From contig CALDYR010000022.1 of assembly GCA_937944405.1 (NCBI GenBank), positions 1 through 62,166 on the forward strand: a stretch of DNA of 62,166 bases, read 5' to 3'. The notes under the pieces are model-generated. The model was not told where the DNA came from. It made no database searches and saw only the letters and a list, made by a program, of their open reading frames with translations. Position numbers and translations under genes: made by a program. Below are positions 46,418 to 55,714 of this stretch, one piece after another; position 1 is the first letter of the stretch; each line of letters starts with the position of its first letter. The DNA comes from an uncultured Pirellulaceae bacterium. GTDB taxonomy: Bacteria > Planctomycetota > Planctomycetia > Pirellulales > Pirellulaceae.

Positions 46418-47590
46418 TCAGCTGGGTTTCACAGCTGGATTATCGTCGCTGGCGGCGTTGGCAAGAAAGAAATCCAGCCCGCCGATGCGACCAGCACAGG
46501 TGGCGAAAATCACCAACAACGCCATCAGTTCGATCCAATAAAAATAGGTGGGAGGTGTACCGGGAACCCAAAACGGTTGCGTCATCACGACCGACAGTAA
46601 AAATATTGCCGCCGCGCCCGATGCCAACCGTGTAAAGAGCCCCAAAATCAACAGTACCCCAACGATCGTGTCGAACCAAGGGATAGCTTTGTTAATGATT
46701 TTCAGAGGACTATAGGGTTGGTCGAAGGGGCGCGGGGCCAGCAGTTTTCCCGCCGATTTTTGATGTTCAACGGCGAGGTCATTGATGCGCCCTTCATACG
46801 CCGACCACATTCCGTCTATCTCCTGCTTCCAACCATAAAGTTTCTTCTGGCGATCGCTTTTAATGGTGCCGACCTGTCCACGCAGCGTGTCCACCTGCAA
46901 AGCGACCGCCTCTTTGTTTTCTCCATCCCGCGCGAAACCGAGTTCCCGTTCGTCGGTTCCGTAGTGAGCAACCAATTCGACTTGATTGTCTTCCAACCAA
47001 GATTCAAGCTCCAATTTTGAATCTTCAAAAATCTCTTGTGCGTCGGAAATCTGGGAACGAATCTTTTTAATGTCACTTTCAGCGACCGCACGCAGGAGTT
47101 CCAAATCCTCGGTCGGTTCTTTCTTTTTCTGGAGGGATTGGATCTCTTGGGCCAATACGGCGCGTTGGTCTTTCAACCGGTCAACCAATTTGGTGTCACC
47201 GAAGCCGTAATGACTGGCCGCCCGGTGCATGAAATCTTCCCAGATTGCGAGCGTTATTTCGGAGTCGATCGTCACCGACTTGGAGTTTGTCTGAACGCCG
47301 TCAAAGGAATCTTTGATCGCCACTCCAAAACGCTGGCTACCATCGAGATCATCTAGCATCGCATGAAATTGCGGTGCCAATGGTCCTTGGGCCGATTGCA
47401 GGAAATCGCTAGCGTCAAACCCATTTTTTAGCTTGTGAGTGCCTTCCTTGAAGAAATGAAATCCGACAACGAATCGCAAAAGTAGCAAAGCGATAAACGC
47501 AATAACAAGATGAAAACGATTGAGTTGCAAGGGATCTCTTTCTTTGAAAACAAGGGAGGGTTCAGTTAAGCCACAGCCTGTCAACTGCAC
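46418..47590 (-). CDS. DoxX-family membrane protein with a long coiled-coil insertion
   Basis: The first helix (VIAFIALLLLRFVVGFHFF) carries a DoxX-type FHFFKEGTHKL motif. The other helices come only after about residue 280 (WFDTIVGVLLILGLFTRLAS, AAAIFLLSVVMTQPFWVPG, ELMALLVIFATCAGRIGGLD). Between them lie about 230 residues of helical, coiled-coil-like sequence (LVDRLKDQRAVLAQEIQSLQ, and so on), a layout seen in planctomycetes. DoxX proteins are linked to quinone or thiosulfate redox, but the role here is not clear. The frame opens at GTG 47590; TTG 47530 (MQLNRFHL) is an alternative that places the helix nearer the N-terminus. Confidence 0.75.
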   Translation of the reverse strand: MQLTGCGLTEPSLVFKERDPLQLNRFHLVIAFIALLLLRFVVGFHFFKEGTHKLKNGFDASDFLQSAQGPLAPQFHAMLDDLDGSQRFGVAIKDSFDGVQTNSKSVTIDSEITLAIWEDFMHRAASHYGFGDTKLVDRLKDQRAVLAQEIQSLQKKKEPTEDLELLRAVAESDIKKIRSQISDAQEIFEDSKLELESWLEDNQVELVAHYGTDERELGFARDGENKEAVALQVDTLRGQVGTIKSDRQKKLYGWKQEIDGMWSAYEGRINDLAVEHQKSAGKLLAPRPFDQPYSPLKIINKAIPWFDTIVGVLLILGLFTRLASGAAAIFLLSVVMTQPFWVPGTPPTYFYWIELMALLVIFATCAGRIGGLDFFLANAASDDNPAVKPS

Positions 47591-47684
47591 GTCATCATTT
47601 CCGCTTTAATGGGCCAGAGGCGAAACGCAGTTAGACAGAATGTCTTACGCTCTACAACTCCTACTCCCCCACTCTTATTGGCGG

Positions 47685-47707
47685 TATCGGGTAGCGATAT
47701 CGGGTAG
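47685..47707. repeat. 13-bp tandem duplication
   Basis: TATCGGGTAGCGA at 47685-47697 is followed directly by TATCGGGTAG, in the spacer between the DoxX and TPR genes. Confidence 0.75.
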
Positions 47708-47810
47708 TTTGAACCGTCGAGATTGCCGGAGGTTTCTGTGAGAAACCCAAGAGCCGCTTCTGCCATTAAATTCGCTAGGGTATCAAACGATCTTTGCTGG
47801 GCTGGGGCAA

Positions 47811-49595
47811 TTAAAGCAAGCTCTTTAACCGCTTCATAATGACATCACGTTGATTCGTCGGAAGTTTCTCGAGATACTCGTCCAATTTTTGCTGATGCAA
47901 GGCTGCTTTATCCACATTTCCTAAAGTTTCATAACACTTCACCAAGTGAAAGTGAGACCGTATCAGGGCGGGTTGCAAGTCTAACGCGATTTCGAAGTTT
48001 TTGACGGCCTCTTCGATCTCTTGTGTCCGCAAAAAATTCACCGCCAATGATTGATACAACATTGGTTGATCAAACATCTCCAAAGCAATCAAATTTATCT
48101 CAAACATATTTTCAATGAGCCCGCGTTTGTCAGAACTGGCGATGTCAATAATGTTATTGAGAATCGTTTGAGCAATTCTTTCCAATCTAAACGCGATCTT
48201 CCAATGGCTTTTTCCGTCTTGGATGTCGCCCTCTCGGATCATTGTGAAACCGATCAACAGATGCGTCAGGGAAAGTTTGGGCGAATCGAGCAAAGATTCT
48301 TTCAACCATTTCAAATTTTGATCGTTGTCTTTAATTTTGACAACAACATCGATCAACCGTTCGTAAGCGTCTCGGTCGGCAGGGTTCGCGTTAAGGCTCT
48401 TACAAAGTGCAGCCAGATGAGCCATGAACTCACCACGATCGTCAAAATTTTGATGTTGGTCGGCTTCCAACAACTGAATTCGTGCGCTCGAACGGACGAA
48501 CTGCTGTTTTAGGTTGGTGTTGTCAAACGTCTGAAACGCCTGCTGCATCACCTGCACCGCGCGATTGTAATCCTTAACGCTGATCGCACTATCACGCAGG
48601 GCGATAAAAATCTTCAAGCGAATCTCATCCGGTAGATTTTGCGTCAGTTTTAAGACTTCGTCGAACAAAGTGTCGAATCTCGCCATCTCGCCGGCTTGGC
48701 TACCGAGTTCTCGTTTGATGTTCAACAGACGCGGAATTTGCAAAATTTGCGCGATGCTGATCTGCCGTTTCGACGCATCGGGATTGAACATCGGGTTGAC
48801 AACGTTCTCCAAGGCGGTCGCCGCCTTTTCCAAGTTCGCGGTTACCCCGGCAGCATCATTCTCACTTTTGGCTTCAAAAGCGCGGATCTGATACTGCGAC
48901 GCCAAAGTGGATTGTGCATCTAGGTTAGCGGGATCTTTCTGGACGATTAACTCCAAGTGACGCGTGGCTAATGCGTCGTAATTCGATTTGTCCTGTTTTT
49001 TAATTTGATTGTTTATATACCGACGCGCCAACCAAAGATGAGCCGGAATGTAGCCAGGAGTATCTTGGGGGGCAAGTTTATCCATCAGCGCGATCGCTTT
49101 TTGGTCCTGTCCATCAGCGTCTAACGCCAACGCCACACGATATCTAACCTCTTCATCATCGGGTTTGAGTGTGTGCCATTTTTCAGCGAAAATCAAAACG
49201 TTTTTCGGTTTGACTTCGTCGCGAGACGCATGCAATCTATAGTTCCCCGCCGTCCTGCCTAAAGTGAGCCGGTTGTAATAATGCGTCGTCACATATAGCA
49301 GCGCACCACATACAACGACCACTCCTACCGCTGGAACGCCCAACAAAAATGCGCGACCCTTACGTGATGTCGACCAAGCCTGCACCATGAACACGGCGAA
49401 AGCAAAAAGCAATCGAAACGGCAGCGTCAGCACCGAAACGACCGATGACAGCGCTCCTCCATCGGATTGGCGGATACTATCATCGCCTATCAATGCATCG
49501 GCGAACCAAGCTCGTGTTGCGGTAAAAGGATAAAACAACGCCTCCACGATTGAGAACGATTCGCGTGGGCCACGGTTCCTTTTATTGGTATTCAT
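47811..49595 (-). CDS. Membrane-anchored TPR protein, copy 1
   Basis: Two hydrophobic segments near residues 50-110 (LTLPFRLLFAFAVFMVQA, then GVVVVCGALLYVTTH) precede a periplasmic helical-repeat region to the C-terminus with TPR units such as VKNFEIALDLQPALIRSHFH then LVKCYETLGNVDKAALHQQK. The block LAPQDTPGYIPAHLWLARRY recurs in similar form in the neighbouring gene (IAPLDAPGYSPAHLDLARRL), so the two are paralogues. The function is probably scaffolding; there is no enzyme domain. The start is ATG 49595; the second copy ends 90 bp upstream, and the pair is likely an operon. Confidence 0.8.
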   Translation of the reverse strand: MNTNKRNRGPRESFSIVEALFYPFTATRAWFADALIGDDSIRQSDGGALSSVVSVLTLPFRLLFAFAVFMVQAWSTSRKGRAFLLGVPAVGVVVVCGALLYVTTHYYNRLTLGRTAGNYRLHASRDEVKPKNVLIFAEKWHTLKPDDEEVRYRVALALDADGQDQKAIALMDKLAPQDTPGYIPAHLWLARRYINNQIKKQDKSNYDALATRHLELIVQKDPANLDAQSTLASQYQIRAFEAKSENDAAGVTANLEKAATALENVVNPMFNPDASKRQISIAQILQIPRLLNIKRELGSQAGEMARFDTLFDEVLKLTQNLPDEIRLKIFIALRDSAISVKDYNRAVQVMQQAFQTFDNTNLKQQFVRSSARIQLLEADQHQNFDDRGEFMAHLAALCKSLNANPADRDAYERLIDVVVKIKDNDQNLKWLKESLLDSPKLSLTHLLIGFTMIREGDIQDGKSHWKIAFRLERIAQTILNNIIDIASSDKRGLIENMFEINLIALEMFDQPMLYQSLAVNFLRTQEIEEAVKNFEIALDLQPALIRSHFHLVKCYETLGNVDKAALHQQKLDEYLEKLPTNQRDVIMKRLKSLL

Positions 49596-49684
49596 CTTTG
49601 GGCTTCAAATAGATTGGATGGTCGTGCGGAAGTGCGGTTGGCAATAAAAGGTTTGAGCAAACGAGTTTGCAAAAATCGTGGTGG

Positions 49685-51439
49685 CTAAGGTTGGTTCTTC
49701 TGCTTCGCCAGAACGCGCGCAAGCTTCTCACGGTAGGGGGTGCTGTCGAGATTAAAATTGTCGTAACAAATAATAACAGATTCTAAAAGCTCGACATCTT
49801 CGGGACGAATCGCTAACGCCATTTCGAATTCAGCGGCCGCAGCGGCATAATTTTTTAGCTGCATCAGAGATTCCCCCAACGTGTGCCGGTACCTTGACAT
49901 GTTAGGGCTTTTTCGTTGAACTTCGGGCAGTAATCGCATCGCTTGAGTCACTAAGTCGTGTGCACGTTCCGCGTTCGATTTCTTTCTGCGTACTAACTCG
50001 CTTTGACTGAAATCACCTTCGTCTTCACTCTTCAGATAAGCGTACGCCAAGTTATTGAGAATCGCGGGACTATTTGGCGAAGCCGCACGTGCTCGTTCAT
50101 AGTGCTGCTGAGCCGCTTTATAGTTTTTCTCCTTGAGCGCATGGAGTCCCATCTGGTTGAGCACTTCTGGCGGCAAGTTCTCCTGCGATTCAGGGTCGTA
50201 GATTGCCCGAGCCTGGTTGGCGACCGACGGGTACTGTGAAAAAGCCAATCGCGCGACTCCTTGCAGCACGGTGCTATTATTTTCGTTGTAAGAGTACGCT
50301 TTTGCAAAATACCCCAACACGCCCTTCTGATTCGCTTCGGAAATTTTTGTTAACTCATTTCTCAAGATGTCGCCATTTTCCGCATTAGCCCTCGCGACAT
50401 AAGTCTTGGCCAAATAATCCTTCAGAAACGGCAACCGAGCGATATTTTCAGCGTTGTCTTTGTAACGTTCCAACTCCCGCAATAAACGCTGCTCGAGATT
50501 CACGAACTCTGCAAGGTAAATCATCGACTGCGCGTATCCGCTCCAAGCCTCGACCCAGCGCGCGGGATCCTGCTGAACTTCCGAAGAAGTCAGCTGCTGC
50601 GAAAACGCACTCGAGGCGGTCAGCAACGTCGCCTGTCGATCCGCCACATTGGACTGCAAACGGATCAACGGCAAAAAGTATTTCGGGTCGGCATCGAACA
50701 CCCTTTTAAAAGTCATTTCCGCATCTTTTTTAGACCCTTTCAGATTCAACAACCGCGCCTTCACTTTTAGCGCTTCTAAATTGTTAATGTCATTGGTCAA
50801 ACAGTGCTCGACATGGACCAACGCGGTGTCAATGTACGCGAACCGTTGAATCGCTGTCCGCGCCTGGCTGCTTTCCAACCGTCGCGCTAAGTCCAAGTGC
50901 GCCGGTGAATATCCGGGAGCATCCAGTGGAGCGATCTGCGACAGGATCTCGTCACAGCGCTGTCGATTACCGGCCGCCAACTCATGCGAAGCCAAACGGT
51001 ATTTGTGTTCGCGCTGGTTGGGCTGAATCTTAATCAGCTTGCTCAGATAGATCCTAGTTTCCGCGTCTAATCTCTTGATCTCGTTTCGGCGCTGCTCAAC
51101 ACCGTTCTCCCTTTCGACATCGCCCGAACTCAGTCCCCCCGCCAATGCGTTTTGGCTGGCGATCTCCTGCTGAAGTTCGGACTGCAGGATCTTGCGTTGA
51201 TTCTCTGACTTCTGCAGGGCGCTGGTGTAAAACTCCACCATCGATGCCTGGCCGCCCCACATCATGAACGACACGGCTGTCGTTCCAAGAATCGCAACCA
51301 ACGCCGCAGGCAGTCCCTTAACCAGCGCATCGCTCCGCTCACTGCCATCCGAAAGTGCCGAAAACACTTCAAATGGGGACGTTATCAAACGAACCGGCAG
51401 CATCAACAATCGCTGCAATTGAAATAACAAAAAGTTCAT
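49685..51439 (-). CDS. Membrane-anchored TPR protein, copy 2
   Basis: A hydrophobic N-terminal pair (LLMLPVRLITSPF, then GLPAALVAILGTTAVSFMMW) leads into a short coiled coil (about 85-130) and a TPR array, clearest at NYKAAQQHYERARAASPNSP then AILNNLAYAYL and NYAAAAAEFEMALAIRPEDV. It shares the IAPLDAPGYSPAHLDLARRL block with copy 1. At 584 residues it is nearly the same length. It is the upstream gene of the pair; its promoter should be in 51440-51921. No function beyond protein-protein interaction can be inferred. Confidence 0.8.
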   Translation of the reverse strand: MNFLLFQLQRLLMLPVRLITSPFEVFSALSDGSERSDALVKGLPAALVAILGTTAVSFMMWGGQASMVEFYTSALQKSENQRKILQSELQQEIASQNALAGGLSSGDVERENGVEQRRNEIKRLDAETRIYLSKLIKIQPNQREHKYRLASHELAAGNRQRCDEILSQIAPLDAPGYSPAHLDLARRLESSQARTAIQRFAYIDTALVHVEHCLTNDINNLEALKVKARLLNLKGSKKDAEMTFKRVFDADPKYFLPLIRLQSNVADRQATLLTASSAFSQQLTSSEVQQDPARWVEAWSGYAQSMIYLAEFVNLEQRLLRELERYKDNAENIARLPFLKDYLAKTYVARANAENGDILRNELTKISEANQKGVLGYFAKAYSYNENNSTVLQGVARLAFSQYPSVANQARAIYDPESQENLPPEVLNQMGLHALKEKNYKAAQQHYERARAASPNSPAILNNLAYAYLKSEDEGDFSQSELVRRKKSNAERAHDLVTQAMRLLPEVQRKSPNMSRYRHTLGESLMQLKNYAAAAAEFEMALAIRPEDVELLESVIICYDNFNLDSTPYREKLARVLAKQKNQP

Positions 51440-51921
51440 AGCTTTAACGGACTCCTAAATGCCTGTCCCAAACCAACAGCCCGGGACCACCCCCAAACGG
51501 TATCAGCAACTTTTTAAAACCGGATCGATGGCCAACATTGCAATTTAACTTTGAATTCGAAATTTGTGATTTTCCCTGAGTTTCCTGACGCGATTGATCG
51601 CTCAGTTTTCCGGCGAAACCCACACCCTGACAAATCTTGTCGTCCCTTGACCGCATCTCGACAAATTATCGGCACCCGCATCAGTTTAACCCAATTCGCA
51701 AATCCCCTCCACAAGATGTTCTGGTAAACACCGGCCTTTTCCTTTGAGTTCAGTTTAGATGAAGCATTCGTTACTGTTGTCAACTTGGATAATTCCGACA
51801 CCACTGACAGAATTCTTAAGGACGGCAGATAAGGCAGAACTGAGAAAATTGGAAGAATCAGCACAAGTCCCCATCTAAACTTGCCGAAATGTAGGAATGA
51901 GTAGGTTTACAGCCCTGAAAC
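51440..51921. other. Divergent spacer between TPR and BBP7 genes
   Basis: About 480 bp without a supported gene. It should hold the promoter of the TPR pair (minus) and of the barrel protein (plus). No clear hexamers or repeats are visible. Confidence 0.35.
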
Positions 51922-53772
51922 ATGACTCTCAATGTCTTTCGACCCATGAATAAAAAGCTTAACACGATTGCTTTGGCCACATCACTGGCCGGCCTTGGAT
52001 TCTGCAGCCTTACTTACGGCTGGCAGACGACAGTGGACTCGCTGGACGGGCCAGGAGTCGCCAACCACAACCTAGTGCGACATTCTGCTGATGCGATGCT
52101 TCCACCGATCTTTACATCGGCCCAAGCAACGCCGCAGGGAGGCAACCTGCCTCCCATCGTTACCGGCAAGCTAATCAAACAGGTCAGCGCCGAATCTCCG
52201 GCCATCCAACCGAATTCGCTCGATGTCTACAGTGGCGGTGCCGGCCTCAAACCGTTGGAGCCACTCAATTCGGTCATGACGCCCAAAGCTCCGCACGTTT
52301 ACCGGCCACCGGCGCCGCTAGAGTCTGTGGTGCAAACTCCGGTGGACCAGCCGCCGGTGGCCCATACCGCCAAAGCGGCAGCGCCCCTTTCGCCTCAGCC
52401 AGCCCAAGGTAGCGGGTCGCGATCATTCCAAAACAACGGCAGCGGGTCGCGATCATTCCCACGCAATTCAGCACTCGCCCCGCAAGGCAGTGGCACCCGA
52501 TCCTCACAAGGCAGTGGAACCCGATCCTCGCAAGGCAGCGGAACCCGATCCTCGCAAGGCAGTGGAACCCGATCGAATCTCGACGGTGCCGCTGCACTAC
52601 CAAGCGTTGTCCAACAACCGGTTAGCTCAACTTACACCGCTCCAGCGGCAGCCAATCCTAATCGCCCTGCGGCCAACGCGAATCCCGCCGCCCCCAACAA
52701 CGCCACGCCCGCAGTCGGCGACGGCACCAGCTACTTCAACCAGAACGCCGAAAACTTTGGGGCACCTGCCGCCCATCAGCACGGCAGCTGTGCGACTTGC
52801 GGCAACGGTTTGGTCGATGGAGCATGCTCAACCTGTGGTCCCGGTGCCGCGTACTCCGACGGCCCGGTTATCCGCGATTACGGCACCTTCGGTTCGGTCA
52901 GCGCGGCCAGCCGCTACCTCTATGCCGACGCACTGGTCTACACGCGTGCCGACGGAGACATCGCAAACTCAAACTTCGGTACGCTCAATGACTTTGATTT
53001 TACCGGCGGTCTACGAATCACCTACGGCGTCCGAGACGACTCTATCTTCGGACGCGAAATCAGCTTCTTGGGACTGCCCGACGTCGAACAAGAGATCTCC
53101 CGCACCGACCCGCTGGGAAGGCTGAGTGTTAACATCACACCCAATGGAAGCACACCCGATGCCTTCTTTAACGCAACCAATCAAACCCAACGAAAAGAAT
53201 CCGATCTGTACGCCTTAGAATTTAATCGCGTCAACTGGGGATGGGACCTGATCAAGACCTTCAGTGGTATCAGGGTCCTAAAATTTGACGACAGTTACAG
53301 CGTCGCAAGTTCGGTTCAAACGGCCGCCGCTGATGCATCGGCGCCACCCGTCACCACCACCGCAGGCAACTTTTCTCTCGATGCGTCAAACCTCTTGGTG
53401 GGTGCCCACATCGGCGGAGAACTATTCTACGACATCGGATACCGGTGGTCAGTATCTGGATTCAGCAAGTTCGGCCTCTTCGCTAGCTTCAGCGACTTCG
53501 ACACCAACTTGAACAATGACGGTTTTAATTTCAGCAGCGAAAGCGACAACGCTACGGTTTCTTCGGTCATCGAATTAGGAGCGTTGGCCCACTACCAACT
53601 CCGTACCAACCTTAGGTTCCGTGCCGGTTACAACGCATTGTTTATCGGAAACGTCGCGTCGGTATCGGACAACCTCAGCCCTTCGGCGGGGCTATTCACC
53701 GGACCGGAAATCAACGACTCCGACGACGTTTTCTTCCACGGCTTCAACTTTGGATTAGAATTCTATCGTTAG
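51922..53772 (+). CDS. BBP7-like outer-membrane beta-barrel protein
   Basis: A signal peptide (IALATSLAGLGFCSLTYG) is followed by a proline/alanine-rich, low-complexity region (about 70-285) that includes four QGSGTRSS-type octapeptides at residues 188-219. A small double CxxC element follows (CATCGNGLVDGACSTCG, about 291-307), then a barrel domain to the end (LYADALVYTRADGDIANSNF onward), finishing FHGFNFGLEFYR with a terminal aromatic-basic end. The barrel matches the BBP7 family (PF07585) of planctomycetes. The frame starts at ATG 51922; ATG 51946 (MNKKLNT) gives a more standard signal peptide. An intrinsic terminator follows. Function: probable outer-membrane porin or surface protein. Confidence 0.84.
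   Translation: MTLNVFRPMNKKLNTIALATSLAGLGFCSLTYGWQTTVDSLDGPGVANHNLVRHSADAMLPPIFTSAQATPQGGNLPPIVTGKLIKQVSAESPAIQPNSLDVYSGGAGLKPLEPLNSVMTPKAPHVYRPPAPLESVVQTPVDQPPVAHTAKAAAPLSPQPAQGSGSRSFQNNGSGSRSFPRNSALAPQGSGTRSSQGSGTRSSQGSGTRSSQGSGTRSNLDGAAALPSVVQQPVSSTYTAPAAANPNRPAANANPAAPNNATPAVGDGTSYFNQNAENFGAPAAHQHGSCATCGNGLVDGACSTCGPGAAYSDGPVIRDYGTFGSVSAASRYLYADALVYTRADGDIANSNFGTLNDFDFTGGLRITYGVRDDSIFGREISFLGLPDVEQEISRTDPLGRLSVNITPNGSTPDAFFNATNQTQRKESDLYALEFNRVNWGWDLIKTFSGIRVLKFDDSYSVASSVQTAAADASAPPVTTTAGNFSLDASNLLVGAHIGGELFYDIGYRWSVSGFSKFGLFASFSDFDTNLNNDGFNFSSESDNATVSSVIELGALAHYQLRTNLRFRAGYNALFIGNVASVSDNLSPSAGLFTGPEINDSDDVFFHGFNFGLEFYR
52483..52575 (+). repeat. Coding 24-bp tandem repeat (QGSGTRSS x4)
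   Basis: Four in-frame 24-bp units (52483, 52507, 52531 and 52555 starts), differing by one or two bases, encode QGSGTRSS and a final QGSGTRSN in the linker of the barrel protein. Two related GSGSRSF units precede them. Confidence 0.9.
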
Positions 53773-53838
53773 GCTGTTGTTAATGGACTGCTGACAGACC
53801 GATCTTCGGTCCCGACAAAACGATCGTTCAAATCAATC

Positions 53839-53872
53839 GCACGCACTTTCAACAGAATAGTGCGTGCTTTTT
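53839..53872 (+). terminator. Intrinsic terminator after the BBP7 gene
   Basis: GCACGCACT (53839-53847) pairs with AGTGCGTGC (53859-53867) around an 11-nt loop, followed by TTTTT. It lies 66 bp after the stop codon. Confidence 0.88.
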
Positions 53873-54016
53873 CGTTTCACAATCACGAACAATCGTTGAA
53901 AAAGCAAACCGACACCATTAACATTGGCTCCTTCAGTCGCGAAGCAACTCTGTCCGCATCGAGAATATCCGCGTGGCGACCGCCCAGCCAAAGTTAACTT
54001 CAACAGCGAATCACCC

Positions 54017-54436
54017 ATGACCGAAAAAACACCACCCCCGATCGACGTCCGCAACTTTGACCATGTAACTTTTGTCGTCAGCGACCTTGCGGCCACCGAA
54101 CACTTTTACGTCAACGTGCTGGGGTTAGAGAAAACCAAGAGACCCGCGTTCGACTTTCAAGGTGACTGGTACGAAATCGAAAACATCCTTCTGCATGTCA
54201 TTTTGGCAAATGAAGATTCGGGGCTGCCCGGTCCTGGCGACCGCCAGGTTAAAAGCGCATCGCGCGGTCAACACTTGGCCTTTAACATCGACGACATCGA
54301 CCGCACCGTGGCGTTGTTGGAACAACATGGCATCTCACTGGTAGCCGGACCCAAGGAACGCCCCGACGGCGCATCCCAGGTCTATATCAACGACCCTGAC
54401 GGGCACCTGATCGAGCTCTTCGCGCTGCGAATATAA
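54017..54436 (+). CDS. VOC-superfamily (glyoxalase/dioxygenase fold) protein
   Basis: The 139-residue protein contains two beta-alpha-beta units. FDHVTFVVSDLAATEHFYVN, then VLGLEK, opens the first; SRGQHLAFNIDDIDRTVALL opens the second, and YINDPDGHLIELFAL closes it. The metal ligands are plausibly the histidines in DHV and QHL and the glutamate in LIEL. The ATG at 54017 sits just before the fold; the frame is open from 53924 but that part is not domain-like. The specific reaction (glyoxalase, resistance or dioxygenase) cannot be assigned. It has no operon partner. Confidence 0.85.
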   Translation: MTEKTPPPIDVRNFDHVTFVVSDLAATEHFYVNVLGLEKTKRPAFDFQGDWYEIENILLHVILANEDSGLPGPGDRQVKSASRGQHLAFNIDDIDRTVALLEQHGISLVAGPKERPDGASQVYINDPDGHLIELFALRI

Positions 54437-54656
54437 TTCCGCCCGCAGGGAATGGAGTTGCGGTGCGGGGAAACGCCCCCAACCAGTCAATGAATAACGG
54501 CCGCCCCTCATGCCGCACGAGGTAAAACGTCAATGGATCATTCAGGAAATTAATGGGGTTGGTTATCGTGGTGGGATTCGCTCGAATTTTAAGCTGCTTT
54601 AACTGAAGGAAATTCCAGCGCTTCTACAACGTGATTGATTGAAACGAAGAATCGGT

Positions 54657-55712
54657 TCAATTGCCTACGTACTGGGCGTAAATGCGTTTGGCCACCGACA
54701 GGTCATCGGTCCCGGAGACGATTCCGCGCCCGTCTCGAAACACCGTCACCGAAAAATCACCGACGTGAAACCTTACCAAGAATGCGTTCTTGGTAACTTC
54801 GGCTACCCCGGAAAGTTTCTTCGCCAAATCGTCCAAAGATATTTTCGCGCCGCCTGAAAAACTTAGCTGCACCGCGTTGCGACCGCACAACACCACTGAC
54901 TGGCTTTCCCTCTGTCCGTCCAACCAATCAAAATGCCTTTCCTGACAGACAGGACATTCGACACTTTCACGCAGCGCGCTGATATCCATCTGACGAAACG
55001 TGTTGGACCACATCTCAAACACGTTCAGCTTACGATTCACCGCCGATCGGTTTCCCGACAAAATTTTAATCGCTTCCATCGATTGAAACGAAGCGATCAC
55101 ATTGATGATGGGAGCCAAAATCCCAAACGAATCACAGGTCGCGGTCGTCCCCGGCGCCGGTGGACCGTCAATCATCAAACAATGCAAACATGGAGTTTCC
55201 CCCGGCAACACGACCATCATCTGACCATCAGCCCCCAAACAACCACCGTAAATCCAAGGGGTTCCGGTCGCGACCGACACGTCGTTGATCAGGAATCTAA
55301 TCTCGAAATTGTCGGTTCCATCAAGAATCAAATCACACCCATCGACCATCGCCCTTATGTTACCCGACACCACGTCAGTCACCACCGGTTCGATTTCGAC
55401 CTGTGAATTGATTTCTTTAAGGCGATCCGCCGCCACAACCGCTTTGGGTAATCCCCCCGCGACATCGGCTTCGGTGAACAAGGTCTGGCGCTGCAGGTTG
55501 CTCAACTCTAAAAAGTCTCTGTCCACAATCCGCAAAAACCCAACACCAGCTCTCACCAATGTTTCGGCAATCACTGACCCGAGGGCACCACAACCAATCA
55601 ACGCCACTCGCGCCGAAGCGAGCGCTTGCTGACCATTTTCACCAATCGAACTAAAACGCACCTGGCGACTGTAACGACTGTCGGCCGTATCAGTATCACT
55701 TTTATTGGGCAT
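54657..55712 (-). CDS. ThiF/MoeB-like E1 adenylyltransferase
   Basis: The 351-residue enzyme has the nucleotide loop VALIGCGALGSVIAE, the NLQRQTLF arginine block, LILDGTDNFEIRFLIND and a catalytic-cysteine region PGTTATCDSFGILAP. Two CxxC pairs (PCLHCL and CPVC) fit the structural zinc of this family. It should adenylate a ubiquitin-like sulfur carrier such as ThiS or MoaD, in thiamin or molybdopterin synthesis; which one is unknown and no such carrier is adjacent. The C-terminal part (about 245-351) has no rhodanese domain. AAGGAG, 7 nt before the ATG at 55712, lies inside the end of the UvrA homologue's gene, so translation is coupled. Confidence 0.85.
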   Translation of the reverse strand: MPNKSDTDTADSRYSRQVRFSSIGENGQQALASARVALIGCGALGSVIAETLVRAGVGFLRIVDRDFLELSNLQRQTLFTEADVAGGLPKAVVAADRLKEINSQVEIEPVVTDVVSGNIRAMVDGCDLILDGTDNFEIRFLINDVSVATGTPWIYGGCLGADGQMMVVLPGETPCLHCLMIDGPPAPGTTATCDSFGILAPIINVIASFQSMEAIKILSGNRSAVNRKLNVFEMWSNTFRQMDISALRESVECPVCQERHFDWLDGQRESQSVVLCGRNAVQLSFSGGAKISLDDLAKKLSGVAEVTKNAFLVRFHVGDFSVTVFRDGRGIVSGTDDLSVAKRIYAQYVGN

Positions 55713-55714
55713 CG

